From NCBI RefSeq assembly GCF_003945385.1, contig NZ_AP018920.1:4092001-4156000 (forward strand): DNA of 64,000 bases, written 5' to 3'. Each line of letters starts with the position of its first letter. Position 1 is the stretch's first letter. Below the pieces are notes generated by a model, which ran no database searches, was not told the DNA's origin, and was given only the letters and a program-made list of their open reading frames with translations. The DNA comes from Pseudonocardia autotrophica. GTDB taxonomy: Bacteria; Actinomycetota; Actinomycetes; Mycobacteriales; Pseudonocardiaceae. Positions 52,652 through 63,033 of the stretch are shown here, one piece after another. The position numbers were made by a program, and so were the translations under genes.

Positions 52652-53764
52652 TCACCCCGGCCGCATGTCGAGCAGGTCGGCGGCGGTGCCGGCGTCGCCG
52701 TCGGGCAGCACCCGGCTGGTCGCGGCCCGCCGGACGTGCAGGTGGGCCGGGTGCTCCCAGGTGAACCCGATCCCGCCGTGCACCTGGACGTTCTCCCCCG
52801 CCACCCACGAGTAGGCCCGGCCGCAGACGAGCGCGGCGGTCCGCGCGGCGACCGGCAGGTCGGCCTCGTCGTCGGCCGCGCAGGCCGCGGCCCAGAGCGA
52901 CGCCGACCGGGCGGCCTCGAGCTGGACCAGCATGTCGGCGCACCGGTGCTTGATCGCCTGGAAGGTGCCGATCGGCCGTCCGAACTGGACCCGGTCGCAG
53001 GCGTACCTGACCGCCATGTCCAGAGCCGCGGCGGTGCCGCCGGTCTGCTCGCAGGCCAGCGCCGCGCGGGTGCGGTCCCGCAGCCGGTCGAGCAGCGCGC
53101 CCGCGGTGTCCGGCCCGGCGACCAGCCGGGCCGGCCCGTCCCGCAGGACCACGGAGGCGAGCGGCCGGGTGGGGTCGAGCGTGCGGACCGGGGTCACCGA
53201 GAGCCCCGGGGCCCCGGCGTCGACGGCGAGCACGACCGGCCCGTCCGGCGCGGTCGCGGCGACCAGGAGCACGTCGGCGCCGTCGGCGTCGACGACCAGG
53301 TCCTTGCGGCCGGTGACCCGCCACCCGCCGCTCGCGTCCTGGTCCGCGGTCACCGGCCCCGCGGCCGGGTCGTCGGCCGGAGCGGCGTCCGCCAGCGCGA
53401 CGGCGGCCGTCGCCTCCCCGGCGGCGAGCCGGCCGGCCAGCTCCTCCTCGCCGGTCCCGGCGAGCACGCCGAGGGCCATCACCGACGTCGAGAGCCAGGG
53501 CAGGCAGGCCAGCGAGCGGCCCATCTCCTCGGCGACCACGGCGACCTCGCGGAAGCTCGCCCCGGCGCCGCCGAGGTGCTCCGGGAGGTCCAGGCCGGCG
53601 GCGCCGAGCTCGCCGGCGAACCGCTGCCACACCTTCCTGCGCTCGTCCGGGCCGGCCGGGCGCCCGTGCAGGACGGACTCGGCGCCGCCGTGCCGGGTCA
53701 GGAAGTCGCGCACGACCTCGCGCAGCTCCTCGGCGTCGGCGTCCGGGGTGAGGGTCGGGGTCAT
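52652..53764 (-). CDS. Acyl-CoA dehydrogenase, small partner subunit type
   Basis: A 370-residue ACAD beginning MTPTLTPDADAEELREVVRD; LDLPEHLGGAGASFREVAVV, LACEQTGGTAAALDMAVRYA and VQFGRPIGTFQAIKHRCADM mark the family, ending with VQVHGGIGFTWEHPAHLH. The middle lacks the usual MTEPxAGSD loop, as in the non-catalytic or partner subunits of heteromeric (alpha2beta2) steroid-type ACADs. Last gene of the eight-gene chain, overlapping the upstream ACAD by four bases. Confidence 0.87.
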   Translation of the reverse strand: MTPTLTPDADAEELREVVRDFLTRHGGAESVLHGRPAGPDERRKVWQRFAGELGAAGLDLPEHLGGAGASFREVAVVAEEMGRSLACLPWLSTSVMALGVLAGTGEEELAGRLAAGEATAAVALADAAPADDPAAGPVTADQDASGGWRVTGRKDLVVDADGADVLLVAATAPDGPVVLAVDAGAPGLSVTPVRTLDPTRPLASVVLRDGPARLVAGPDTAGALLDRLRDRTRAALACEQTGGTAAALDMAVRYACDRVQFGRPIGTFQAIKHRCADMLVQLEAARSASLWAAACAADDEADLPVAARTAALVCGRAYSWVAGENVQVHGGIGFTWEHPAHLHVRRAATSRVLPDGDAGTAADLLDMRPG

Positions 53765-55071
53765 CGCAGGGGCTCCCCCTCGTCGGCGACTTCGGCGAGC
53801 ACCTCGGCGAAGCGTTCCCGGGCCTGCGCCTGCAGGGTCGGCCGGATGTAGGGCGGGAACAGGCCGTCGTCGGACTCGGTGCCGCGCAGCAGCGCCTGCG
53901 CGAGGTTGACCTTGTGCACCTCGGTGGCGCCGTCGGCCAGTCCCATGTGGAACGACTCCATGACCCACTTGCCGAACGGGAGCTCCTTGGAGATCCCGAG
54001 CGAGCCGTGGATCTGGATCGCCCGCCCGGCGACGTCGGCGAGGACCTTCGGCATCGCGGCCTTCACCGCGGAGATGTCGGCCCGGACCCGCTTGTAGTCG
54101 TTGTAGCGGTCGATCCGCCACGCGGTGCGCAGCACGAGCAGCCGGAACTGCTCGATCTGGACCCACGAGTCGGCGATCATCTCCTGGACGAGCTGCTTGT
54201 CGGCGAGCCGGGTGCCCTTGCTGGTCCGCGAGACGGCCCGGCGCTTCATCATCTCGAACGCGGACTGCACGAGGCCGACGGTGCGCATGGCGTGGTGGAT
54301 CCGGCCGCCGCCGAGCCGGGTCTGGGCGACGGCGAACCCCTCGCCCCGCCCGCCGAGCAGGTTCTCGGCGGGCACCCGGACGTCGTCGTAGCGCAGGTAC
54401 TGGTGGGTGCCGACCGGCTCCTCGTGACCCCACACCGACACGTCCCGGACCCGGGTCAGACCGGGTGCGTCGGCGGGCACCACGAACATCGACATCGACT
54501 TGTGCGGCGGCGCGTCGGGCTCGGTCACCGCCATCACGATGAGGAACTCGGAGAACAGCGCGTGGCTGGAGAACCACTTCTCGCCGTTGATCACCCACTC
54601 GTCGCCGTCGAGCCGGGCCGTGGTCCGGAACCCGGTCGGGTCCGACCCGCCGTGCGGCTCGGTCATCGAGAAGCACGACACGATGTCGCCCTCGACCAGC
54701 GGTTCCAGGTAGGTCTTCTTCAGGTGGTCGGTGCCGTAGTGCGCGAGGATCTCGGCGTTGCCCGAGTCCGGCGCCTGGCAGCCGAACACGACCGGGCCGG
54801 AGTGGGTCCGGCCGAGCTGCTCGTTGAGCAGGGCCAGCCGCAGCTGCCCGTAGCCCTCCCCGCCCAGCTCGGGCCCGAGGTGGCAGGCCCACAGCTTGCG
54901 CTCCCGGACCTGCTGCTGCAGTGGCTTGATCAGCGCGTTGCGGACCGGGTCGCGCGGGTTCCAGGCGTGCTCGATCACCTGGTCGACCGGCTCGACCTGC
55001 TCGCGGACGAAGGTCTCGACCCAGTCCAGTTCGGCCTGGACGTCCTCGTCGGACTCGAATCCCCAGCTCAT
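53761..55071 (-). CDS. Acyl-CoA dehydrogenase (ACAD10/11-like)
   Basis: A 436-residue ACAD starting MSWGFESDEDVQAELDWVET. Motifs include HLGPELGGEGYGQLRLALLN, CFSMTEPHGGSDPTGFRTTA, WVINGEKWFSSHA and the C-terminal IQIHGSLGISKELPFGKWVM. It introduces the alpha-beta double bond into an acyl-CoA ester, using FAD. Coupled on both sides by four-base overlaps. Confidence 0.9.
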   Translation of the reverse strand: MSWGFESDEDVQAELDWVETFVREQVEPVDQVIEHAWNPRDPVRNALIKPLQQQVRERKLWACHLGPELGGEGYGQLRLALLNEQLGRTHSGPVVFGCQAPDSGNAEILAHYGTDHLKKTYLEPLVEGDIVSCFSMTEPHGGSDPTGFRTTARLDGDEWVINGEKWFSSHALFSEFLIVMAVTEPDAPPHKSMSMFVVPADAPGLTRVRDVSVWGHEEPVGTHQYLRYDDVRVPAENLLGGRGEGFAVAQTRLGGGRIHHAMRTVGLVQSAFEMMKRRAVSRTSKGTRLADKQLVQEMIADSWVQIEQFRLLVLRTAWRIDRYNDYKRVRADISAVKAAMPKVLADVAGRAIQIHGSLGISKELPFGKWVMESFHMGLADGATEVHKVNLAQALLRGTESDDGLFPPYIRPTLQAQARERFAEVLAEVADEGEPLR

Positions 55072-56225
55072 CTGGTCTCCTCTCGGGTGAGCACCGTGCA
55101 GGCGGAGATGCCGGGTGCCCCGTAGACGTGTGTGAACCCGACCTCCGGCCCGCCGGGCACCTGCCGGTCGCCGGCCTCGCCGCGCAGCTGCAGCACGTTC
55201 TCGAACACCTGCCGCAGCCCGGACGCACCGATCGGCTCGCCGTTGGCGAGGCAGCCGCCGTCGGTGTTGATCGGAAGCCGGCCCTCGATCGCGGTGGCGC
55301 CGGAGGTGATCAGCTCTGCCTGCTCGCCGTCGGCGCAGAGCCCGGTCTCGGCCATGTGCATGAGCTCGGCGCCGCTCTCGGTGTCCTGGATCTGGGCGAC
55401 GTCGACGTCCGACGGCGCGATCCCGGCCTGCTCGAACACCGCGCGGGACGCCTCGGAGGTGGGCGAGTCGGCCCGGTCCAGCGCCAGCCACGGCGAGAAC
55501 ACCTCGAACGAGCCGTAGCGACGGCTGCGGAACGCCGCGCCCGACAGGAACACCGGCCGGTCGGTGTGGTCGCGGGCCCGGTCGGCGCGGGCGAGCACGA
55601 GCGCGACCGCCCCCTCCCCCGGTGAGCAGTACATGTACTGCGTCAGCGGGTGCGAGATCATCGGGGCCGCGGCGATCTCCGCGGCGCTGAGCTCCTTGCG
55701 CCGCCAGGCCATCGGGTTGCGTGCGCCGTTGCGGAACGCCTTCTCCGCGACCGCGGCGAGCACCCCGGGCTCGATGTCGTGGTCGTGCAGGTAGCGCTGG
55801 ATCTTCATGCCGAAGAACTGGGTGGTGACCATCATCCCGGTCTCGCCGTACCAGGAGCCGATGCCGTGCTCGGAGGGGTCGGTGTCGAACGCGCCGCGGG
55901 GGTGCTTGTCGAAGCCGATCACGATGCCGACGTCCTGCGCCCCGGAGGCGATCGCGGCGTGCGCGGAGATCAGCGCCGAGCCGCCGGTGGCGCAGCCATT
56001 GTAGACGTTGATGAAGGGCAGCCCGGTCAGGCCGAGCTCGGAGACCAGCGTGTCGGCGTCCCCGGCGGAGTGCGAGCCGCCGAAGGCGAAGCCCATGTCG
56101 GAGAACTTCAGCCCGGCGTCGGCGAGCGCCGCGCGGGCGGCGTGCACGGCCTGGGCCCGGCCCGAGACCCCGTCGGTGCGGCCGAACCGGTGCATCCCGG
56201 CCCCGACGATCGCGACGCCGGTCAC
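55068..56225 (-). CDS. Thiolase-like protein / lipid-transfer-protein (Ltp) family
   Basis: A 385-residue thiolase-fold protein starting at GTG 56225. The nucleophile Cys is in INVYNGCATGGSALISA; the second thiolase motif reads NTDGGCLANGEPIGASG, with Glu where classical thiolases have His (GHPxGxxG). The partner is a DUF35 protein encoded just upstream, so a thiolase-DUF35 complex acting as a retro-aldolase or acyl-transfer enzyme, as for Ltp2-ChsH2 in steroid side-chain removal, is the natural inference. Confidence 0.88.
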   Translation of the reverse strand: MTGVAIVGAGMHRFGRTDGVSGRAQAVHAARAALADAGLKFSDMGFAFGGSHSAGDADTLVSELGLTGLPFINVYNGCATGGSALISAHAAIASGAQDVGIVIGFDKHPRGAFDTDPSEHGIGSWYGETGMMVTTQFFGMKIQRYLHDHDIEPGVLAAVAEKAFRNGARNPMAWRRKELSAAEIAAAPMISHPLTQYMYCSPGEGAVALVLARADRARDHTDRPVFLSGAAFRSRRYGSFEVFSPWLALDRADSPTSEASRAVFEQAGIAPSDVDVAQIQDTESGAELMHMAETGLCADGEQAELITSGATAIEGRLPINTDGGCLANGEPIGASGLRQVFENVLQLRGEAGDRQVPGGPEVGFTHVYGAPGISACTVLTREETR

Positions 56226-56682
56226 CGGTCCACCCCCGCCGGGGCGAACGCGAACGTGTGCGTCGGGCCGCCGCCCCCGCCATCGCCGCCGTCGCCGTCG
56301 GCCTCCCGGAACGGGACGATCGCCAGCTCCATCGGCATCCCGATCCGCAGCCGGGCCGGGTCGGACTCGGTGAGCCGGGCCTCGACCAGCAGCTGGCCGG
56401 CGAGCTCGACGTAGCCGACGCCGTAGGGCTCGTGGGTCGCGGAACCGGTGTAGGGCGGCTTCGGCCGGAAGCCCTGCACGGTCCAGGTCCACAGGGTCCC
56501 GGTCCGGTGCAGCGGCACGTCCTGCATCGCCTCACCGGTGCACCGCGGGCAGCCGCCCTGCCGGGGGAAGGTGTGCGCCCCGCAGTCCGCGCACCGGCTG
56601 CCGAGCAGGGCGGGACCGTCCGGGGTGTCGGTGAGCAGCCCGTCGTCGACGAACACGGTGCCGGCGACGTTCGCGGCGGGGC

Positions 56683-56686
<4 letters not shown>
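56222..56686 (-). CDS. DUF35 OB-fold/zinc-ribbon protein
   Basis: A 154-residue acyl-CoA-associated protein: rubredoxin-like zinc ribbon CADCGAHTFPRQGGCPRC, then the OB fold GTLWTWTVQGFRPKPPY, YGVGYVELAGQLLVEARLTE. The C-terminus has a Gly/Asp-rich tail. It is fused by a four-base overlap to the thiolase gene, its likely complex partner. Confidence 0.88.
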
Positions 56687-57488
<802 letters not shown>

Positions 57489-57492
<4 letters not shown>

Positions 57493-58727
57493 CGGGGGAC
57501 GTCCTTCCACGGCACGCCCCGGTCGGCGCGCGGTTCCGGCGGGATGCCGAGCAGCCGCTCGGCGATGATCGTGCGCTGCACCTCGTCCGAGCCGCCGGCG
57601 ATCCGGTAGCCGGGCGCGCCGAGCACGTGCGAGACCCAGCGGTGCGTCCCGTCCCCGGCGTCGGCGACGAGCCGCGGCCCCAGGACCGCCGCGGCGGCCT
57701 CGGAGACCAGTGCGAGCCGCTGCGCCCAGACGAGCTTGCGCAGCGAGCCCATCGCGCCGGGCTCGGTCCCGGCAAGGCGGGACTCGCGGTCCCGCTGGGC
57801 GGAGAGCTCGGCGATCTTCTCCGCCACCCGGACATCGCCGAGCAGTCGGCGGACCTCGGGGTCGTCGCCGCGGCCCAGGGCCCGCGCGTCGGCGAGCAGG
57901 TCGGCGAACCCGCCGCCCAGCTCGGCGTTCGCACCGGAGTGCCCGCGCTCGAAGCCCAGCGTGGCCAGCGTGACGCCCCACCCGCCGCCGACCTCGCCGA
58001 GGCGCAGCGAGTCGGGGATCCGGACGTCGTCGAGGAAGACCTCACAGAACGAGGTCCCGCCCGACATCTGGCGCAGCGGCCGGACGTCGACGCCCGGTGT
58101 GTCCATCGGCAGCAGGAACGCGGTGAGGCCCTTGTGCTTGACGACGTCGGGGTCGGTCCGGCAGATCAGCTCGCCCCAGCCGGCGAACTGAGCCCCGGAG
58201 CTCCAGACCTTCTGCCCGTTGACCACCCAGCTGTCACCGTCGCGGACCGCGCGGGTGGCGAGCCCGGCGAGGTCCGACCCGGCCGAGGGCTCGGAGAACA
58301 GCTGGCAGGCCAGCTCGTCGCCGCGCAGCAGCGGGGTCATGAGCAGCTCGCGCTGGGCGGGGGTGCCGAACATCCGCACCGTCGGGGCGATCAGCGCGGT
58401 GCTCACCGAGGTGAGCTCGTGCTGGCCCGGGGTCGCGAACTCCCGTTCGACCTCGACGAAGACCTCCTCGTGCAGGCCGCTCAGCCCGGCACCGCCGTCG
58501 TCGACCGCCCAGGTCAGAGCGCCGTACCCGGCGTCGTAGCGGACGCGCAGCCAGTCCTGGACGCGGGCGATCAGCGCGCGCTCCTCGTCGTGCGGCAGGT
58601 CGTGGAACACGGCCACCGAGCTGCGCTCGTCGTCGCGGCGCGGGGGCAGGTGCCCGGCGAGCCAGGCCCGCGCGGTGCGGCGGAACTCCTCGAGCTCGTC
58701 GCTGCTCGGCGGGGTCGGCGGCGTCAT
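57489..58727 (-). CDS. Acyl-CoA dehydrogenase
   Basis: A 412-residue ACAD: YGALTWAVDDGGAGLSGLHE, QLFSEPSAGSDLAGLATRAV, WVVNGQKVWSSGAQFAGWG, and YRIAGGSDEVQRTIIAERLL at the C-terminus, the full set of an active dehydrogenase including the FAD- and substrate-binding loops. It is the third ACAD of the locus and is coupled to its neighbours by four-base overlaps. Confidence 0.92.
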
Positions 58728-59521
58728 CGGGCCGTCCACCCCCCGTCCACGGTTAGGACCTGCCCGGTCAGGTACGAGCTGGCCGGGGCGGCCAGGAACA
58801 GCAGCGCGGTGTCGAGCTCGCACGGGCGTCCGGGGCGTCGCAGCATCGTGTTCCTCTCGATCCAGCGGACCGACCGCTCGTCGTCGAACAGGGCGTCGTT
58901 CATCTCGGTGCGGAACCAGCCCGGGGCCAGCGCGTTGGCCCGGACGCCGCCGGCGCCCCAGTGACCGGCCAGCTCGCGGGTGAGCCCGATGAGCCCCGCC
59001 TTGGAGGCGGCGTAGCTCGCGCCGCCCAGCGGCGCGGCGGACACCAGCCCGAGTACCGAACTGATGTTGACGATCGACAGACCGTCCGGTCCGGGGTGCC
59101 GGGCGGCCAGCTGCGCCAGGTGGAAGGGGGCGACGAGGTTGGTGTCCAGGACCCCGGCGAAGCCGGCCGGGCTCTCCTCGGCCGGCTTCCCGGCACTCTC
59201 GACGCCGGCGTTGTTGACCAGGACGTCGATCGTCCCGGAGCCCGCGGAGCACGCGGCCTCGATCAGCGCCGCGCGGTCCGCCTCGGCGGAGACGTCGGCG
59301 ACCAACGGATGCATCCGGTCGTCGCCGGCGGCAACCTCGGCCAGCCGCTCGGCGCGCCGCGCGGCGACGACCACGGTCGCCCCCGCCGCGGCGAGCACCC
59401 GCGCGAAGCGCACGCCGAGCCCGGACGACGCCCCGGTGACCACCGCGGTCCGGCCGGTCAGGTCGAACAGCTCGGCCGGCGACGGTGCGGCGCCGGTGGC
59501 TGCGGCGTCGGTGGCGGTCAC
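58724..59521 (-). CDS. SDR family oxidoreductase
   Basis: A 265-residue SDR starting at GTG 59521: VVTGASSGLGVRFARVLAA, DVLVNNAGVESAGKPAEE, ISSVLGLVSAAPLGGASYAA with YAASK, and ending YLTGQVLTVDGGWTAR. The overlap with the APH gene upstream and the ACAD downstream is four bases each. Confidence 0.9.
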   Translation of the reverse strand: MTATDAAATGAAPSPAELFDLTGRTAVVTGASSGLGVRFARVLAAAGATVVVAARRAERLAEVAAGDDRMHPLVADVSAEADRAALIEAACSAGSGTIDVLVNNAGVESAGKPAEESPAGFAGVLDTNLVAPFHLAQLAARHPGPDGLSIVNISSVLGLVSAAPLGGASYAASKAGLIGLTRELAGHWGAGGVRANALAPGWFRTEMNDALFDDERSVRWIERNTMLRRPGRPCELDTALLFLAAPASSYLTGQVLTVDGGWTAR

Positions 59522-60540
59522 GAGGGCTCCCCGTCCAGGATCGCCGCGGCCGACGCGATCAGGGCCAGGATCGTCGGGGGCAGCTGCTCCTGGACCGGGT
59601 CGTGGTGCCGGCCCTCGCGGTGCCGGCGCAGATTGTGGCCCATGATCGCCGCCATCTTCAGCCGGCCCAGCGCGTGGAACCAACTCATGTCGTCGGCGGT
59701 GCCGCCGTCCTCGCCGCGGGCGGCACGGTAGGCCTCGGCCAGCTCGTCGGGGTCCGACAGTCCGGACACGACGCTGCCGACCCCGGGGAACAGCGACCCG
59801 TCGGTGAAGACCCCGAACCAGCCCAGGTCGACGCGCGGGTCGCCCAGCCCCCAGATCTCCCAGTCCACCAAGGCGGTGGGGGTGGTGCCGACACACAGCA
59901 GGTTGCCGAGCCGGAAGTCACCGTGCACGAGGACCGGGGCGACGGGGCCGGGCACCGACGCGGCGAGCCGGTCGAGCAGCGCGGTCGCACCGGGGCGGAC
60001 GTCCTCGGGCACCGCCTCCATCGTCCGCGTCCAGCGGGCCAGCTCGTCGGCCGGCCCGGAGACCTCCGGCGGGGTGCCGCCGGCGGCGGTGATCCCGGCG
60101 GTGAGGGTGTCGAGTGGGACGGCGTGCAGCGCGCCGAGCACGCGCGCCGCCGCCAGCATCCGCAGCCGGGACAGCACCTGGTCGGCGCCCCCGGTCGGGT
60201 CGAGGACCGGTTCGGAGGCCTCGCCGGCCGCGAACTCCATCGCGAACCAGGCCGGTGCCTCGTCGCTGCGAGCGACCACGGCGGGCACTGGCAGGCCGGA
60301 GCCCGCCAGCGCGGACAGGACGTGCGACTGGCGCAGGACGTCGTTGCGCCCGATCGGCTCCCGTCCCGGCGGGACCGCCTTGATCACCAGCGGCAGCGCG
60401 CCGGCGTCGATGCGGTAGGTCAGTCCCGACCGGCCGCCCTCCAGGACGCTCAGGGGTCCCGCGGTGTCCGTGCCGAGCTCGGTGCGGACCCGTGCGGCGA
60501 GCTGCGGGTCCGCGTCCCGCGGAACGTCGGTCCGGGGCAT
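59518..60540 (-). CDS. APH-type phosphotransferase (ACAD-associated)
   Basis: A 340-residue kinase-fold protein with GGRSGLTYRIDAGALPLVIK (nucleotide loop), the Brenner-like motif LVHGDFRLGNLLCVG and ALVDWEIWGLGDPRVDLGWF. Such proteins are fused to or neighbour ACAD10/11-like dehydrogenases and probably phosphorylate hydroxyacyl-CoA so that elimination can follow. Here it heads the chain that contains an ACAD10/11-like enzyme, which supports that role. Confidence 0.88.
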   Translation of the reverse strand: MPRTDVPRDADPQLAARVRTELGTDTAGPLSVLEGGRSGLTYRIDAGALPLVIKAVPPGREPIGRNDVLRQSHVLSALAGSGLPVPAVVARSDEAPAWFAMEFAAGEASEPVLDPTGGADQVLSRLRMLAAARVLGALHAVPLDTLTAGITAAGGTPPEVSGPADELARWTRTMEAVPEDVRPGATALLDRLAASVPGPVAPVLVHGDFRLGNLLCVGTTPTALVDWEIWGLGDPRVDLGWFGVFTDGSLFPGVGSVVSGLSDPDELAEAYRAARGEDGGTADDMSWFHALGRLKMAAIMGHNLRRHREGRHHDPVQEQLPPTILALIASAAAILDGEPS

Positions 60541-60631
60541 CGTCGTCCTCCTCGTCGAGGTGTACCTGCCGGTGGCCCGGCGCCGACCAGCATGGCCGTG
60601 CGCCAGACCGCCGACGCGATCCGTCCGCGGG

Positions 60632-61420
60632 TCAGCGACCCGTCCACTTGGGCTCGCGCTTCTCGAGGAAGGCGGCGACGCCCTCGGCGGCGTCGTCGGA
60701 GTTGAGGGTCACGCCGACCGCGAGGTGCTCCAGCACCATCAGCGAGGCGATGTCGGCGTCCAGGCCCCGGTCGACCGCCATCTTGGTCAACTTCATCTGG
60801 AACGGGCTCTTGTCGGTGAGGTGGCTGATGAACTCCTCGACCGTGGCGTCCAGCTTCTCGGCCGGCGCGCTGGCGTTGACCAGGTCGAAGTCGTCGGCCT
60901 CCTTGCCGCTGAGCAGCTTGCCGGTGAGCATGAGCTCCTTGGTCTTGCGGATGCCGAGTATGCGCGGGAGCCGGTAGATCGGGCCGGCGCCGCCGAACAG
61001 CGCGCGGCGGATGTGGAAGTCGCCGATCTGCGCAGTCTCGTCCGCGATGGCGAAGTCACACGAGATCATGACCTCGAACCCGCCGGCGGTGACGTAGCCC
61101 TCCAGGACCGCCACGGACGGGGTGGACATGTTGTAGAGCCGGTCGCAGACCTTGGCCGACACGACGGCGACGTCCATCGCGGTGCTGCTGCCGATGAACT
61201 CGGCCTGCAGGCTGTCGAGGTCGAAGCCCGACGAGAAGGTGTTGCCACGCCCGCGCACGACCGCGACCCGCAGCTCCGGGTCGGCCTCGATCTCGGTGAT
61301 GATCTCGTCGAGCCGGTGCAGCATCGGGACCGTGATGCAGTTGCGCTTGTGCGGGCGGTTCAGCCAGATCCGGGCCACGTGACCGTCGCGCTCGAACTGG
61401 ATGTCGTCCTCGACTGCCAT
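60632..61420 (-). CDS. Enoyl-CoA hydratase/isomerase
   Basis: A 262-residue crotonase: VARIWLNRPHKRNCITVPML, VVRGRGNTFSSGFDLDSLQ, VLEGYVTAGGFEVMISCDFA and FGGAGPIYRLPRILG. The glutamate of the classical hydratase pair is not clear in the AGGFEV/FGG region, so isomerase or lyase activity is possible. Motif C lies 21 bases before the start, and the APH gene follows after 91 bases, so it is probably first gene of the nine-gene transcript. Confidence 0.88.
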   Translation of the reverse strand: MAVEDDIQFERDGHVARIWLNRPHKRNCITVPMLHRLDEIITEIEADPELRVAVVRGRGNTFSSGFDLDSLQAEFIGSSTAMDVAVVSAKVCDRLYNMSTPSVAVLEGYVTAGGFEVMISCDFAIADETAQIGDFHIRRALFGGAGPIYRLPRILGIRKTKELMLTGKLLSGKEADDFDLVNASAPAEKLDATVEEFISHLTDKSPFQMKLTKMAVDRGLDADIASLMVLEHLAVGVTLNSDDAAEGVAAFLEKREPKWTGR

Positions 61421-61440
61421 GATTCCTCCGATGTCTTGAA

Positions 61441-61455
61441 TTGAACTCAGTTAAA
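61441..61455. promoter_or_regulatory. Catabolic-locus motif, site C
   Basis: TTGAACTCAGTTAAA, preceded by CTTGAA, in the short spacer between the nitroreductase stop (61479) and the hydratase start (61420), both minus strand. It matches sites A and B over the core TTGAAYTCAGTT. Confidence 0.6.
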
Positions 61456-61478
61456 TCTGCGGATGGAGCGGGTTTCCG

Positions 61479-62192
61479 TCAAGGAGTCCCGGGCGCCGTC
61501 GACGGCCCCAGCAGACCCTTGATCGGCGCGGGGCCCTCGCGGTCGGCGTCCCAGCCGTCCCAGTGCACGACCTCGTCGGCCCCGGGCCGGCTCGCCGGCC
61601 GGAAGTCGGTGCCCACGGTGAACGCGAGCGGGGTGAGGCAGACCTGCTGCACCCGGTTGAAGGGGATGTCCAGCGCCTCGGCGACGTCCCGCTCGCGGGC
61701 CAGGTGCATGGTCGTCCAGCAGGTGCCGAGCCCGCGGGCACGCCCGGCGAGCATGAAGCTCCACATGGCCGGCAGCACCCCGCCGAGCAGCGAGCTGCTC
61801 GTCATCGAGGGGACCCCGTCCAGGCGGGCACCGTCCAGACAGCCGATCACGATCGTCCCGACCTCGTGCAGGGCGCGTTCGAGGGCGTCGGCGGACCGGG
61901 CGGTCCGCTCCTGCATCAGCTGCCCCTCCGCGTCGGCCCGGGACACCTTGCCGATGTAGCCGGCGGACTCCTTGTAGGAGTTGCGGTAGACGTCGGAGTA
62001 GATCTCGGCGACCGCCCGGCGCCGTTCCGGGTCCCGGACCACGACGAACCGGGTCCGCGCCACCGCCGACCCGGCCGGAGCCTGCATCGCGAGCTCGACG
62101 CACTCCCGTACGAGCTCGACGGGCACGTCACGCGTCGCGTCCAGCCGCCGGCGCACCGCGCGGGTGGTGGACAGGGCCTCGTCGATGAGCAT
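61479..62192 (-). CDS. Nitroreductase family protein
   Basis: A 237-residue FMN protein: LSTTRAVRRRLDATRDVPVE, MQAPAGSAVARTRFVVVRDP, LLGGVLPAMWSFMLAGRARG and LGTCWTTMHLARERDVAEAL. The family reduces nitro groups, quinones, enones or removes halogens with NAD(P)H. Enone reduction would fit the locus. A palindrome with CTGAAT/ATTCAG arms lies just before the start. Confidence 0.87.
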   Translation of the reverse strand: MLIDEALSTTRAVRRRLDATRDVPVELVRECVELAMQAPAGSAVARTRFVVVRDPERRRAVAEIYSDVYRNSYKESAGYIGKVSRADAEGQLMQERTARSADALERALHEVGTIVIGCLDGARLDGVPSMTSSSLLGGVLPAMWSFMLAGRARGLGTCWTTMHLARERDVAEALDIPFNRVQQVCLTPLAFTVGTDFRPASRPGADEVVHWDGWDADREGPAPIKGLLGPSTAPGTP

Positions 62193-62195
62193 AAC

Positions 62196-62215
62196 CTGAA
62201 TCAAAGTCAATTCAG
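62196..62215. promoter_or_regulatory. Divergent operator candidate, site D
   Basis: CTGAAT (62196-62201) and ATTCAG (62210-62215) form an inverted repeat with an 8-base spacer, between the divergent nitroreductase and SDR genes. It shares CTGAATT with the reverse complement of sites A and B but is not a full match. Confidence 0.5.
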
Positions 62216-62246
62216 GTAGCGTTGTCAAGAGCTCGAGGAGGAGCGG

Positions 62247-62987
62247 ATGACGGAGCGAGGGCTCGAGGGCCGGACCGTGCTGCTGACCGGCGCGACCGGC
62301 GGTCTCGGCTCGGCGATCGCCGCGCGGCTGGTGGCCGACGGGGCGGAGGTCGTGCTCACCGACGTCGACGAGGCGGCCTGCGCCGAGCTCGCCGGCCGGA
62401 TCGGTGGCCGCACCCGCACCGCGGCGCTCGACGTCGCCGCCGAGGAGCAGTGGGAGCGGCTCGCCGCCGCGACCGGCCGGCTCGACGGCCTGGTGAACAA
62501 CGCCGGGATCGGCAGCCTGGGCACCGTCGCCGACGAGTCCCGGCGGCGCTGGGACGACGTGGTGGCCGTCGACCAGCTCGGCACCTGGCTGGGCATGAAG
62601 TACTGCGGACCGGTGATCGAGCGTTCCGGCGGGGGCTCGATCGTCAACATCGGGTCGGTCCTGGGCACGACGGGCGGGCTGGGCAACAGTTTCTCCTACG
62701 CCGCGGCCAAGGGCGCCGTGCGCTCGATGACCCTCAACGCGGCCCTGCACTGGGCCGACCGCGGCGTGCGGGTCAACGCGGTCGTCCCGGGGTTCATCGG
62801 TACCGCGCAGCTGCTCGGACGCTACGAGGGCACCGACCGCCACCGCGAGATGCTGGCCCACACCCCGATGGGCCGGCTGGGCCGCCCGGAGGAGGTCGCC
62901 GCCGCCGTCGCCTTCCTGCTGAGTGCCGAGGCCGGCTACACCACCGGCTCGGAGCTGCTGGTCGACGGCGGCTGGTCGGCCCGCTGA
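62247..62987 (+). CDS. SDR family oxidoreductase
   Basis: A 246-residue SDR starting MTERGLEGRTVLLTGATGGL after GAGGAGGAGCGG. Motifs: LVNNAGIGSLG, VNIGSVLGTTGG, SYAAAKGAV and the end YTTGSELLVDGGWSAR. It is divergent from the nitroreductase over site D and probably belongs to the same regulon. Confidence 0.9.
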   Translation: MTERGLEGRTVLLTGATGGLGSAIAARLVADGAEVVLTDVDEAACAELAGRIGGRTRTAALDVAAEEQWERLAAATGRLDGLVNNAGIGSLGTVADESRRRWDDVVAVDQLGTWLGMKYCGPVIERSGGGSIVNIGSVLGTTGGLGNSFSYAAAKGAVRSMTLNAALHWADRGVRVNAVVPGFIGTAQLLGRYEGTDRHREMLAHTPMGRLGRPEEVAAAVAFLLSAEAGYTTGSELLVDGGWSAR

Positions 62988-63033
62988 GGCCGGCCGGGCC
63001 CGCACGCGGATCACGGCCTCGGTCCGGGACGCC

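Noticed and set aside
52652..55228. 858-codon frame suggesting a fused double acyl-CoA dehydrogenase
   Set aside because: Only the part from 53764 onward is ACAD in this frame; the rest is a shadow of the separate upstream ACAD gene in another frame.
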